This document shows, piece after piece, positions 56,925-64,000 of a DNA stretch of 64,000 nt; the first letter of the stretch is position 1, and each line of letters opens with the position of its first letter. Both the position numbers and the translations under genes were made by a program. The notes beneath the pieces are model-generated. The model saw only the letters and a program-made list of their open reading frames with translations. It made no database searches and was not told the origin of the DNA. The stretch comes from Dehalobacter sp. DCM (lineage in GTDB: Bacteria; Bacillota; Desulfitobacteriia; Desulfitobacteriales; Syntrophobotulaceae): NCBI RefSeq assembly GCF_024972775.1, contig NZ_CP092282.1:682001-746000 (forward strand), written 5' to 3'.

Positions 56925-57845
56925 ATGAAAGACGTTGATAGAACGAATAACAATCACGACGATAGGATAAATAACACCAGAAAAAAAGCGAAAATGGAAA
57001 AAGCTGATTTTGAGGTCCACGTAACAGAGTATGACGAAAAAAACGCCCAAGCTGAGGCATGTGGAGACGCTGAGAATCACGGTGGATATGAAGACCCCGA
57101 AGACCCTGAAGATTCAGCAGATCCGGTACGTCGCACCTGGGCAAAAAAAATTTTGGCGATGATAGTTATTCTTGCTTTCCTTGCTATTTCTTTGCCGAAT
57201 ATGCCATACCTTTTATCTGAACAACTTGGCTTTCTTGATGAAAGCAGATCGTTGTTGGAGGATGACCTCGTCAAGAACTGCCGTCCGGCTGTTGTCAGTA
57301 TTGAAACACAGTTGAAAGCAAATAAAGCTGAGAAAGGTGCAAAGAAACAAGGAACGGGATTCAATATATCTCCTAGCGGGAGAATCATCACGAACCGGCA
57401 TGTTGTTGAAGATGCAGAAGCAATTACCATTCGATTTGCGGATGAAAAAGAGTATAGTTCAACACACTGTATAATTATCCCGGACGCTGACATTGCTATT
57501 CTCTCAATCAAAGGAAAGGATCTTCCTGCTCTGTCGCTAAATCGAAAGGATCCGCTTAACCATGGGGATACAGTGACTGTTATCGGCGATCCGTTGGGAT
57601 ATGAAAAGATTGCACAACGTGGCCAAGTTGGACGGTATTATCAGATCAATGAAAGCAAGATCCCTGTTTTTTCAGTTCATATTGCGATCAATCCCGGCAA
57701 TAGCGGAAGTCCTGTCATTAATGATAAAGGCGAGGTCGTTGGTATTATATTTGCAGCAGCTACGATTGAAGAGGATGATTATTCGGGTTCTCACGGACTG
57801 GCAATTCCATTTCATGCCGTACCCGAGAAATACTTTACAGAGTGA
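56925..57845 (+). CDS. Membrane-anchored trypsin-like serine protease (HtrA-like, no PDZ)
   Basis: 306 residues. A hydrophilic cytoplasmic N-terminus of about 70 residues with an acidic stretch, one membrane helix (about 75-97), then an extracytoplasmic S1C protease domain. The triad is H159 in TNRHVVEDA, D189 in DADIAIL and S260 in NPGNSGSP. Unlike standard HtrA/DegP it ends without a PDZ domain. Likely role: surface protein quality control. The 213-bp gap after it holds only a duplicated TTAATTAAAATAACAAT at 57872-57906. Confidence 0.88.
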   Translation: MKDVDRTNNNHDDRINNTRKKAKMEKADFEVHVTEYDEKNAQAEACGDAENHGGYEDPEDPEDSADPVRRTWAKKILAMIVILAFLAISLPNMPYLLSEQLGFLDESRSLLEDDLVKNCRPAVVSIETQLKANKAEKGAKKQGTGFNISPSGRIITNRHVVEDAEAITIRFADEKEYSSTHCIIIPDADIAILSIKGKDLPALSLNRKDPLNHGDTVTVIGDPLGYEKIAQRGQVGRYYQINESKIPVFSVHIAINPGNSGSPVINDKGEVVGIIFAAATIEEDDYSGSHGLAIPFHAVPEKYFTE

Positions 57846-58058
57846 TTTTCAAAACGTATTCTATGATCTGTTTAATTAAAATAACAATTTAATTAAAATA
57901 ACAATATAAAATACGATATAAAAAGTATCTCATTTCAAATAACAGATAAAACAGCGTATGTTCTCAATTAGCGTATGTCATTTATAAGGGGAAAAAGGTA
58001 TAATCGTTATAAGCGATAGGGATCGCAACCAAATCATAACTGTAAAGGAAATAAATCA

Positions 58059-59135
58059 ATGAATATCGGTGCTAGAACATTAAAAACCGCACTGGCTGTT
58101 GCGATCAGTGTCTATCTCTGTGAACTGCTTCATATAGGCCCTGCTTTGTTTGCAGCTACCTCAGCGGTGGTTTGTATGCAGAAATCACTGGGCAGAAGCT
58201 TTAAAACTGCGCTCGAGGAAATTACCGTCAATGTGATTGCGATTGCCGTGGCAGTTACTTTGGGGTTGTTGATACCGATCCAATTCTTGAGTATGGCCCT
58301 GGCAACGATCATTTTAATTGTGTTTTTTACAAAGGTTATTAAAGTGCCGAACCAGATCGTCCTGGCGGTAATATCCGCAATTTTTATCTTAGCTTCACCA
58401 CAGGATGAATTTTTGACCCAGGCAACCTCGCGATCTCTGGCTTTGTTAATCGGTTTAATCACAGCCAATGTGATTAATTTGACCATTGCTCCCCCCAGCT
58501 ATCATCGATCGCTGCAAGCCAAGCTCATTGAGCTGAATAACTTTTCTGCCCAGATGCTCATCGATGCTGTTAACCGCTACCATTATATTAATACCATCAC
58601 AGATGAGGAGAAGGGGAAAAACAAAGCTGAACTTATCATGCTGTATCAGGAAGCGGACAGTCTATACGACCTTGTTCGTCAGGAATGGAATGTGACTTGG
58701 TTCGGGATAAGAAAATCAACAGGAAAGGGACACATATCCAATGATTTTTATAAGGAGTACAAAAATTATTGCCAAGGTATATGGCAACGGTCACAAGACT
58801 TAATCTTCTTAGCAGAAGAAAGAAAGGCCCGTCGTGAGAAAGCAAATGCCCAAACGGTAAGTCCGGAGTTTGACCGAATTTTTGAAATGCTCCATCATGT
58901 TATATTTAGTGCTACTAGTTACAATCAGCAGCTTCAGCTAAAAATTAAAGGTGAAAAAACAGCTCCTTTACCGGAGCTGCATGTTTGGAGTAAACTGCAT
59001 GAAATTATCAACGAATGGCAGGAAAGCAAACCGGACAATTCTTTTTATGCCCATGCACTCACAGAATTATCCGTGGTGACATACAGCATTCGATGGTTTG
59101 CCAAAGAATCCTCACGCCTTTTAAATATGGAATAA
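58059..59135 (+). CDS. Aromatic acid exporter family (ArAE/DUF939) membrane protein
   Basis: 358 residues. The first 150 residues hold about 5-6 membrane helices (ALAVAISVYLCELLHIGPALF, given only in part, is the opening helix). A conserved TAPPSYH-like turn (TIAPPSYHRSL) leads to a soluble helical C-terminal half of about 200 residues. The family is linked to export of aromatic carboxylates, but substrates are mostly unknown. It overlaps the convergent amidohydrolase by 15 bp. Confidence 0.82.
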   Translation: MNIGARTLKTALAVAISVYLCELLHIGPALFAATSAVVCMQKSLGRSFKTALEEITVNVIAIAVAVTLGLLIPIQFLSMALATIILIVFFTKVIKVPNQIVLAVISAIFILASPQDEFLTQATSRSLALLIGLITANVINLTIAPPSYHRSLQAKLIELNNFSAQMLIDAVNRYHYINTITDEEKGKNKAELIMLYQEADSLYDLVRQEWNVTWFGIRKSTGKGHISNDFYKEYKNYCQGIWQRSQDLIFLAEERKARREKANAQTVSPEFDRIFEMLHHVIFSATSYNQQLQLKIKGEKTAPLPELHVWSKLHEIINEWQESKPDNSFYAHALTELSVVTYSIRWFAKESSRLLNME

Positions 59136-59930
59136 CTGACGGGCATTGTCCCAGAGTATCTTTTGATTCTCTTCTTGGGTTAAACCTAAGGACAAAAATC
59201 TCTCAATTTCTGCTTCGGGGGACCACATCGGATAGTCCGTACCAAACAGGACTTTATCCACGCCATGAGTACGAATAATTCTCACTGCGGTTTCTCTGTC
59301 CGTCAGCATGAGTGAACTTGATGTATCAATGTAAACATTTTTCTTATAGACACTCTCATTGAATTCATCCCATAGGCTCCATCCTCCCAAGTGGGCGGCG
59401 ATAACTACGAGGTCGGGGAACATGTCCAAAACACGAGCGAGTCTTCGCGGACTGGAATAATCTGTGCGGATGTCGCCAATATGAAAAAGGATCGGAAGCC
59501 GGCCTTCAGCCGCTTGATATATTGGGAGCAAAGCAGCATCATCAATATTGCATTGCTGAAAATCCGGATGGAGCTTTAAGCCTTTTATGCCGAGTGATGC
59601 CGCACGTTCTATTTCCAGCTGCGGATGAGGATACTCAGGATGAATCGTTCCAAACCCAATAAACCGGTTATCCTTGCAAACATCCGCGATAAAATCGTTG
59701 ATGGATTCAACCTGCTCCGGTCGCGTAGCAGTTGAAGAAACCAGAAAATAATTGATTCCGGCATTGGTACCTGATGTCAGAAGGTCGGAGACCGTCCCTT
59801 TCCCAGGTTCCATTTCCGGAATAAGTTCATCATAAAAAGATAATATGGAATCAACGGCTTTGTAAGATATTTTTTGAGGAAAAATGTGGGCATGGGCGTC
59901 CATGATATTGGGAAAATTGGGGTTCGCCAT
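59121..59930 (-). CDS. Amidohydrolase-2 family metal-dependent hydrolase
   Basis: 269 residues, TIM-barrel amidohydrolase. IMDAHAHIF supplies two metal His ligands, GLKLHPDF and HIGD and AAHLGGWS supply others, and LFGTDYP the catalytic Asp. Members include decarboxylases and lactonases; the substrate is not evident. It is oriented against the neighbouring exporter and shows no link with the nicotinate cluster. Confidence 0.82.
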   Translation of the reverse strand: MANPNFPNIMDAHAHIFPQKISYKAVDSILSFYDELIPEMEPGKGTVSDLLTSGTNAGINYFLVSSTATRPEQVESINDFIADVCKDNRFIGFGTIHPEYPHPQLEIERAASLGIKGLKLHPDFQQCNIDDAALLPIYQAAEGRLPILFHIGDIRTDYSSPRRLARVLDMFPDLVVIAAHLGGWSLWDEFNESVYKKNVYIDTSSSLMLTDRETAVRIIRTHGVDKVLFGTDYPMWSPEAEIERFLSLGLTQEENQKILWDNARQLFHI

Positions 59931-60061
59931 AAAAAAGACCTCTGTTCTTTAATATTTTGTTCTATCCAATAAAAAACTAGCCAAATTATTGTATAGATAT
60001 GGTATACTTGTACAATATTAATAATCCTAAAACAGCTTACGGATTTTGGCAAGAGTAATTT

Positions 60062-60111
60062 GGTCATGGATGACCTAATGCCGCGAGGTCATGGATGACT
60101 AGGAGCGGCAA
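60062..60111. repeat. CATGGATG hairpin repeat, copy 2
   Basis: GGTCATGGATGACC (60062-60075), then TAATGCCGCG, a second GGTCATGGATGACT and GCGGCA closing on TGCCGC. It matches 1087-1137 closely except for the inner stem. The 59931-60242 gap holds this repeat and the rpmG promoter and nothing else I can see. Confidence 0.65.
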
Positions 60112-60155
60112 TTGTAGTTTATTGTAGTTTATTCGCTATAATAAAGTAATCTTCC

Positions 60156-60184
60156 TTGACAAAGACTTTATTATTGTGTTAAAT
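60156..60184 (+). promoter_or_regulatory. Promoter of rpmG-secE-nusG
   Basis: TTGACA (60156-60161), a 17-bp spacer and TTAAAT (60179-60184), about 60 bp before rpmG. Confidence 0.7.
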
Positions 60185-60242
60185 TATTCTGTGCGACTTG
60201 TAAAATATGTAGTTTAATGCCATGGCTGGGGGGGTGTTCCGG

Positions 60243-60392
60243 ATGCGTGTTGCGATCACATTGGCTTGTACTGAATGCAAGAATAGAAACTATCAAACCA
60301 ATAAGAATAAAAAAAATGACCCAGATCGTATAGAGATAAAAAAGTACTGCAAAACTTGCAAAAGTCATACTGTTCATAAGGAAACGAAATAG
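60243..60392 (+). CDS. rpmG: 50S ribosomal protein L33
   Basis: 49 residues: [20 protein letters not shown] then [20 protein letters not shown] and SHTVHKETK. The two CxxC pairs (CTEC, CKTC) are the zinc-ribbon form of L33. A G-rich ribosome site lies upstream. It restarts the conserved rpmG-secE-nusG-rplK order. Confidence 0.95.
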   Translation: MRVAITLACTECKNRNYQTNKNKKNDPDRIEIKKYCKTCKSHTVHKETK

Positions 60393-60429
60393 TACGGTTC
60401 GGAAGATTTTCCGTTAAGGATGTGAGAAG

Positions 60430-60681
60430 ATGGCAGTAGCAAAGAAAGCAGAAAACACAGGCTCTAAAGGCGGCTTTCTTGATAGGCTCAAAAACCCCGG
60501 TAAACGGTTTGGCTTTTTCCGTGAAGTTTGGCTGGAATTGAAGAAAGTGCATTGGCCGACACGTCAGACGTTGCTGACCTATACCGGCGTAGTGCTTGTT
60601 TCGGTTATTATTGTTGCCATATTGGTTTGGATTGTTGACAGCGGGCTGACCTTTGCGATGGATCACTTGCTGAGTCTGTAG
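60430..60681 (+). CDS. secE: Preprotein translocase subunit SecE
   Basis: 83 residues. FFREVWLELKKVHWPTRQTL is the conserved amphipathic cytoplasmic helix, followed by one membrane helix. It stabilises SecY in the general secretion channel. A 37-bp gap from rpmG; nusG follows. Confidence 0.95.
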   Translation: MAVAKKAENTGSKGGFLDRLKNPGKRFGFFREVWLELKKVHWPTRQTLLTYTGVVLVSVIIVAILVWIVDSGLTFAMDHLLSL

Positions 60682-60718
60682 TATTTATAGTGAATCTTTC
60701 TTAGGAGGCTTTCGGTTG

Positions 60719-61246
60719 ATGACGAAGAACTGGTATGTTATTCACACTTATTCCGGTTATGAGAACAAGGTGAAAACAAATCTGGAAAAACGTGTTGAGT
60801 CCATGAATATGGAGGACAAAATATTTCGCGTTTTAGTTCCTATGGAAGATGAAATTGAAATCAAGAACGGCAAGAAGAAGGTTTCAAAGCGCAAAGTATT
60901 TCCGGGTTATGTTTTAGTAGAAATGGATATGACGGATGACTCTTGGTATGTGGTGAGAAACACGCCCGGAGTAACAGGGTTTGTCGGCAGCGGCAGCAAA
61001 CCGATACCGCTCTTGGAGCACGAGGTTGCTGTTATTTTGCGCCAAATGGGTCTTGAAAAGGTTCGTACCAAAATCGATGTTACGGTTGGCCAATCTGTCA
61101 AAGTCATCGCCGGTCCCTTTAAAGATTTTATTGGCGTTGTCAAAGAAGTCTTGGATGAGAAACAAAAAGTCAGGGTCTCGGTTTCTATGTTTGGAAGAGA
61201 GACGCCCGTCGAGTTGGAATTTGGGCAAGTGGAAAAGCTTGACTAA
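60719..61246 (+). CDS. nusG: Transcription termination/antitermination factor NusG
   Basis: 175 residues. N-terminal NGN domain (WYVIHTYSGYENKVKTNL), PGYVLVEM, and a C-terminal KOW domain (GPFKDFIGVVKEV). It binds RNA polymerase and modulates pausing. ATG 60719 follows AGGAGG; TTG 60716 is next to it. Confidence 0.97.
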   Translation: MTKNWYVIHTYSGYENKVKTNLEKRVESMNMEDKIFRVLVPMEDEIEIKNGKKKVSKRKVFPGYVLVEMDMTDDSWYVVRNTPGVTGFVGSGSKPIPLLEHEVAVILRQMGLEKVRTKIDVTVGQSVKVIAGPFKDFIGVVKEVLDEKQKVRVSVSMFGRETPVELEFGQVEKLD

Positions 61247-61277
61247 ATAGATATCCTTACAGCAAGGAGGTGTAACT

Positions 61278-61700
61278 ATGGCAAAAAAGGTAATTGGATT
61301 GGTAAAATTGGCTATCACTGCAGGTAAGGCAAATCCGGCACCTCCGGTTGGTCCTGCTTTGGGTCAGCATGGTGTCAATATCATGGGATTCTGCAAAGAG
61401 TACAATGAGAGAACCAAGGATCAAGCTGGATTGATCATCCCTGCCGAGATAACGATTTATGAAGACCGCTCCTTTACATTTATTCTGAAGACGCCGCCCG
61501 CATCCGTATTGCTGAAGAAAGCAGCCAACATTCCGTCTGGTTCTGCTGTACCCAATAAGCAAAAGGTTGCAAAAGTGACGAAGGATCAAGTAAGGGAAAT
61601 CGCTGAGCAAAAGATGAAAGACTTAAATGCAGCGAGTGTTGAAGCAGCCATGCGTATGGTTGAAGGAACCGCGCGCAGTATGGGAATCGATATTATTTAA
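61278..61700 (+). CDS. rplK: 50S ribosomal protein L11
   Basis: 140 residues, with [20 protein letters not shown] and the C-terminal [10 protein letters not shown]. Part of the GTPase-associated centre of the ribosome. AAGGAGGTG precedes the start. Confidence 0.97.
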   Translation: MAKKVIGLVKLAITAGKANPAPPVGPALGQHGVNIMGFCKEYNERTKDQAGLIIPAEITIYEDRSFTFILKTPPASVLLKKAANIPSGSAVPNKQKVAKVTKDQVREIAEQKMKDLNAASVEAAMRMVEGTARSMGIDII

Positions 61701-61758
61701 GATTCCATGGAACACGTGGGAGGGTTTAACCCGAAGACCACTAGGAGGTTTAAGAAAG

Positions 61759-62451
61759 ATGCCTAAAAGAGGTAAAAAGTATCTGGATGCTTTAAAAGCA
61801 TTTGATAATCAGGCTCTGTATGAGCCAACCGAAGCGATTGGCGTTGTCAAAACAAATGCCAAAGCGAAATTTGACGAGACTGTAGAAGTTGCTTTCAAAT
61901 TGGGAATCGATACCCGCCATGCTGATCAGCAGATCCGCGGAGCGGTGGTATTACCCCATGGAACCGGCAAAACCTTGACTGTTCTTGTTTTTGCCAAGGG
62001 AGAAAAAGCAAAAGAAGCTGAAGCAGCGGGCGCTGAATTTGTCGGTGCTGAAGATATGGTAGAAAAGATCCAGCAGGGGTGGTTTGGTTTTGACGTTGCC
62101 GTAGCGACACCCGATATGATGGGAACTGTCGGTAAATTGGGTAAACTTTTGGGACCCAAAGGACTCATGCCGAATCCAAAGACTGGAACCGTATCCTTTG
62201 ATGTCGACAGAGCAGTCAAAGAAATCAAAGCCGGTAAAGTGGAATATAGAGCAGATAAAGCTGGTATTATCCACGTGCCGATTGGTAAGGTTTCTTTCGA
62301 GCAGGATAAACTGATGGCTAACTATAAGACGATTGCTGAAGTTGTCATGAAAGCAAAACCTGCAGCTGCTAAAGGACAATATGTCCGAAGTGTAACGGTA
62401 TCTTCCACCATGGGACCGGGAGTGAAAATCAATCCTTTAAAAATAGTTTAA
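61759..62451 (+). CDS. rplA: 50S ribosomal protein L1
   Basis: 230 residues from ATG 61759, with AGGAGG 10 bp upstream. [14 protein letters not shown] opens the protein; [11 protein letters not shown] is the L1 signature. An upstream in-frame extension reaches into rplK and is not real. It binds 23S rRNA at the L1 stalk. Confidence 0.97.
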   Translation: MPKRGKKYLDALKAFDNQALYEPTEAIGVVKTNAKAKFDETVEVAFKLGIDTRHADQQIRGAVVLPHGTGKTLTVLVFAKGEKAKEAEAAGAEFVGAEDMVEKIQQGWFGFDVAVATPDMMGTVGKLGKLLGPKGLMPNPKTGTVSFDVDRAVKEIKAGKVEYRADKAGIIHVPIGKVSFEQDKLMANYKTIAEVVMKAKPAAAKGQYVRSVTVSSTMGPGVKINPLKIV

Positions 62452-62489
62452 AACTATTTTTAAAGACTGAGATAGACTGGGTTTATAAA

Positions 62490-62626
62490 GTGAATAACAT
62501 TTCCGCTGTAGAAAGCAGGAGCTTTAGATGAGCTTAATTGCCTGCCGAGGTGGAGTCAAGTGCCGTCTTTATATCACAAAAGACTGTGAAAATCTTGCCT
62601 CTGCGTTTCTGCAGAGGCATGTTTAT
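62490..62626 (+). ncRNA. L10 leader (rplJ-rplL autoregulatory RNA)
   Basis: The 285-bp gap before rplJ contains GTAGAAAGCAGGAGC...TTAATTGCCTGCCGAGG, the conserved pairing of the L10(L12)4-binding kink-turn leader. A stem GCCTCTGC/GCAGAGGC (62597-62618) follows and may be the attenuator, although its T-tract is weak. L10 would bind here to limit rplJL expression. The remaining part to 62736 has no distinct feature. Confidence 0.75.
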
Positions 62627-62736
62627 TATCCATGACTGGATCAATACCGATTTTCTATCATCCATTAATTGCAGAAGCTGAAAATTCACTTTTGTTATGG
62701 AAGATAGAACCGTAACGTTTGGAAGGAGGTGTATAT

Positions 62737-63261
62737 ATGCCAAATTTTGATGAAAAGCAAAAAGTAGTCGAGGATATCAAACAGAAGTTTCAAGGGGCTT
62801 CCGGTGTCGTGCTGGCTGATTACAGAGGACTCACTGTGGCTCAGGTAACAAACTTAAGGGTGGAACTGCGTCAGGCCGGTGTCGAATACAGAGTATTAAA
62901 AAATACGATGGTTCGTCGCGCTGCTGATGAAATGGGTATCAAAGGCCTTGATGAATTTCTTGAAGGGCCGACTGCTTTAGCCTTTTCCGCCGATCCTGTT
63001 GCTCCTGCAAAAATTCTCAGTGAATTCAGCAAGAAGACTAAGACACTGACAATCAAAGCCGGAGTACTTGAGGGACGTGTCATTGACGCAGATAAAGTCA
63101 AAGACCTTGCTAACCTTCCCTCCAGAGAAGTCCTTCTCTCCCAGGTACTTGCCGGAATGCAGGGCCCGCTTCAGGGTATGGTCAATGTTCTGCAAGGACC
63201 TATCCGCAAATTTGGTTACGCTTTGGAAGAAGTTCGTAAACTTAAAGAAGCCCAAGCGTAG
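62737..63261 (+). CDS. rplJ: 50S ribosomal protein L10
   Basis: 174 residues from ATG 62737 after GGAAGGAGGT. VVLADYRGLTVAQVTNLR and VEYRVLKNTMVRRA are family signatures. It anchors L7/L12 dimers on the ribosomal stalk. A 157-bp gap to rplL contains no recognisable feature beyond the rplL ribosome site. Confidence 0.97.
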   Translation: MPNFDEKQKVVEDIKQKFQGASGVVLADYRGLTVAQVTNLRVELRQAGVEYRVLKNTMVRRAADEMGIKGLDEFLEGPTALAFSADPVAPAKILSEFSKKTKTLTIKAGVLEGRVIDADKVKDLANLPSREVLLSQVLAGMQGPLQGMVNVLQGPIRKFGYALEEVRKLKEAQA

Positions 63262-63418
63262 GTCGCAGTACGGGATTCGACGCCCGAGGCTCGATGCATG
63301 TGGAGATGCTGGCACGATCAGACATCTGACATTGGGAATCGGACGGTATCGGATGTGAACAAATTAAATATTCGGTTAAAAACAAAAAATTATGAATTAT
63401 ATTAAGGAGGAACCCCTA

Positions 63419-63793
63419 ATGTCCAAAACTGCTGAAATTTTAGAAGCCGTAAAAGGCATGACTGTTCTTGAACTCTCTGAGCTGGTTAAAGCTTTTGAAG
63501 AAGAATTCGGTGTAAGCGCTGCTGCTCCTGCTGCCGCTGCTGCTCCTGCTGCCGCTGCAGCTGCACCTGTTGTTGAAGAACAGACTGAGTTTGATGTTAT
63601 CCTGACCAGCGCCGGTGCTGCAAAAATCAACGTGATCAAAGTTGTTCGCGAAATCACCAGCCTGGGCTTAAAAGAAGCCAAAGACCTTGTTGACGGCGCT
63701 CCGAAGCCTGTTAAAGAGAAAGTTGCCAAAGATGAAGCAGAAGCTATTAAGGCTAAATTGGTTGAGGCCGGTGCCAGCGTAGAAATCAAATAA
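63419..63793 (+). CDS. rplL: 50S ribosomal protein L7/L12
   Basis: 124 residues. The N-terminal dimerisation domain ([20 protein letters not shown]), an Ala/Pro-rich hinge and the C-terminal factor-binding domain ([20 protein letters not shown]) are all present. ATG 63419 lies 9 bp after AAGGAGG. Confidence 0.97.
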   Translation: MSKTAEILEAVKGMTVLELSELVKAFEEEFGVSAAAPAAAAAPAAAAAAPVVEEQTEFDVILTSAGAAKINVIKVVREITSLGLKEAKDLVDGAPKPVKEKVAKDEAEAIKAKLVEAGASVEIK

Positions 63794-63833
63794 TTGATTC
63801 TGCAATAACGATAATATCCTAATTGATATGACA

Positions 63834-63873
63834 AACACAGCCGGTTCTGCCGGCTGTGTTATTTTTTATTTTG
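63834..63873 (+). terminator. Terminator after rplL
   Basis: ACACAGCCGG pairs with CCGGCTGTGT across TTCTG, followed by TATTTTTTATTTT. Confidence 0.9.
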
Positions 63874-63891
63874 CCTTCGGAATAAGACGGT

Positions 63892-63925
63892 ATCCCAAAT
63901 TCGCAATCGCATGCGAATTTGGGAT
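63892..63925. repeat. CCAAATTCG hairpin repeat, copy 2
   Basis: ATCCCAAATTCGCA / TGCGAATTTGGGAT with a 6-nt loop, followed by GTTTTTG; may also act as a second terminator. Confidence 0.7.
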
Positions 63926-63954
63926 GTTTTTGTGATCCTTCGCCTTAACGGTTG

Positions 63955-63986
63955 CTCCAAATTCGTCACTGGTGACGAATTTGGAG
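63955..63986. repeat. CCAAATTCG hairpin repeat, copy 3
   Basis: CTCCAAATTCGTCAC / GTGACGAATTTGGAG with a 2-nt loop, followed by TATATTTTT. Same core as 19650-19691 and 63892-63925 but different apex bases, with both arms changed together. Confidence 0.7.
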
Positions 63987-64000
63987 TATATTTTTAACGG

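Overview
The window looks like the chromosome of a spore-forming, anaerobic, Gram-positive member of the Clostridia, probably Peptococcaceae/Desulfitobacteriaceae-like. Evidence is the ctsR-mcsA-mcsB-clpC-radA block, sporulation sigma-H, a Tlp spore protein, SleL-type GH18 enzymes, a six-domain pyruvate:ferredoxin oxidoreductase, an ispD-ispF fusion and a ThyX/DHFR pair. The genus is my inference and no 16S gene is present.

Layout. (1) 0.1-17.6 kb is a conserved housekeeping block: the class III heat-shock operon with a CtsR operator, radA, a PIN/TRAM membrane protein, ispDF, gltX, cysS, mrnC, thyX, folA, rlmB and sigH. (2) 17.7-18.1 kb holds tRNA-Thr, tRNA-Tyr and an initiator tRNA-Met with a strong terminator. 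(3) 18.1-60.0 kb is an accessory region lying between sigH/tRNAs and rpmG-secE-nusG, genes that sit side by side in B. subtilis. Its left edge has remnants of an IS transposase and a serine recombinase, a possible 37-residue peptide gene and dispersed hairpin repeats. (4) 60.1-64.0 kb resumes the core: rpmG, secE, nusG, rplK, rplA, an L10 leader, rplJ and rplL.

The centre of the accessory region (21.3-48.5 kb) is a one-direction catabolic cluster. A sigma-54 enhancer-binding protein precedes a near-consensus -24/-12 promoter (23277-23292). Downstream come a small membrane protein and Na+/solute symporter, a corrinoid protein, an MttB-superfamily methyltransferase, a four-subunit nicotinate dehydrogenase with a split Mo subunit, enamidase, 6-hydroxynicotinate reductase, an ApbE-like UPF0280 protein, a DUF1185 protein, and then 2-hydroxymethylglutarate dehydrogenase and dehydratase, dimethylmalate dehydratase (two subunits), methyleneglutarate mutase, methylitaconate isomerase, a MutL-type ATPase and dimethylmalate lyase. 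A methyl-corrinoid:tetrahydrofolate methyltransferase and three selenium-dependent Mo-hydroxylase maturation genes (yqeC, mocA, yqeB) follow. This is the complete nicotinate fermentation route known from Eubacterium barkeri (nicotinate to propionate + pyruvate + NH3), bracketed by a complete three-component corrinoid methyl-transfer system.

Main hypothesis: the substrate is an N-methylated nicotinate, most simply trigonelline. It would be taken up by the symporter, demethylated by the MttB homologue onto the corrinoid protein, the methyl passed to tetrahydrofolate, and the nicotinate fermented. Pyruvate would go to acetyl-CoA through the adjacent pyruvate:ferredoxin oxidoreductase. The individual families are recognised from sequence; the coupling is inference from gene order.

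Other points: several dispersed hairpin repeat families, a 54-nt repeat placed at two gene ends, and a double-length ThyX whose signature motif is split between its halves.
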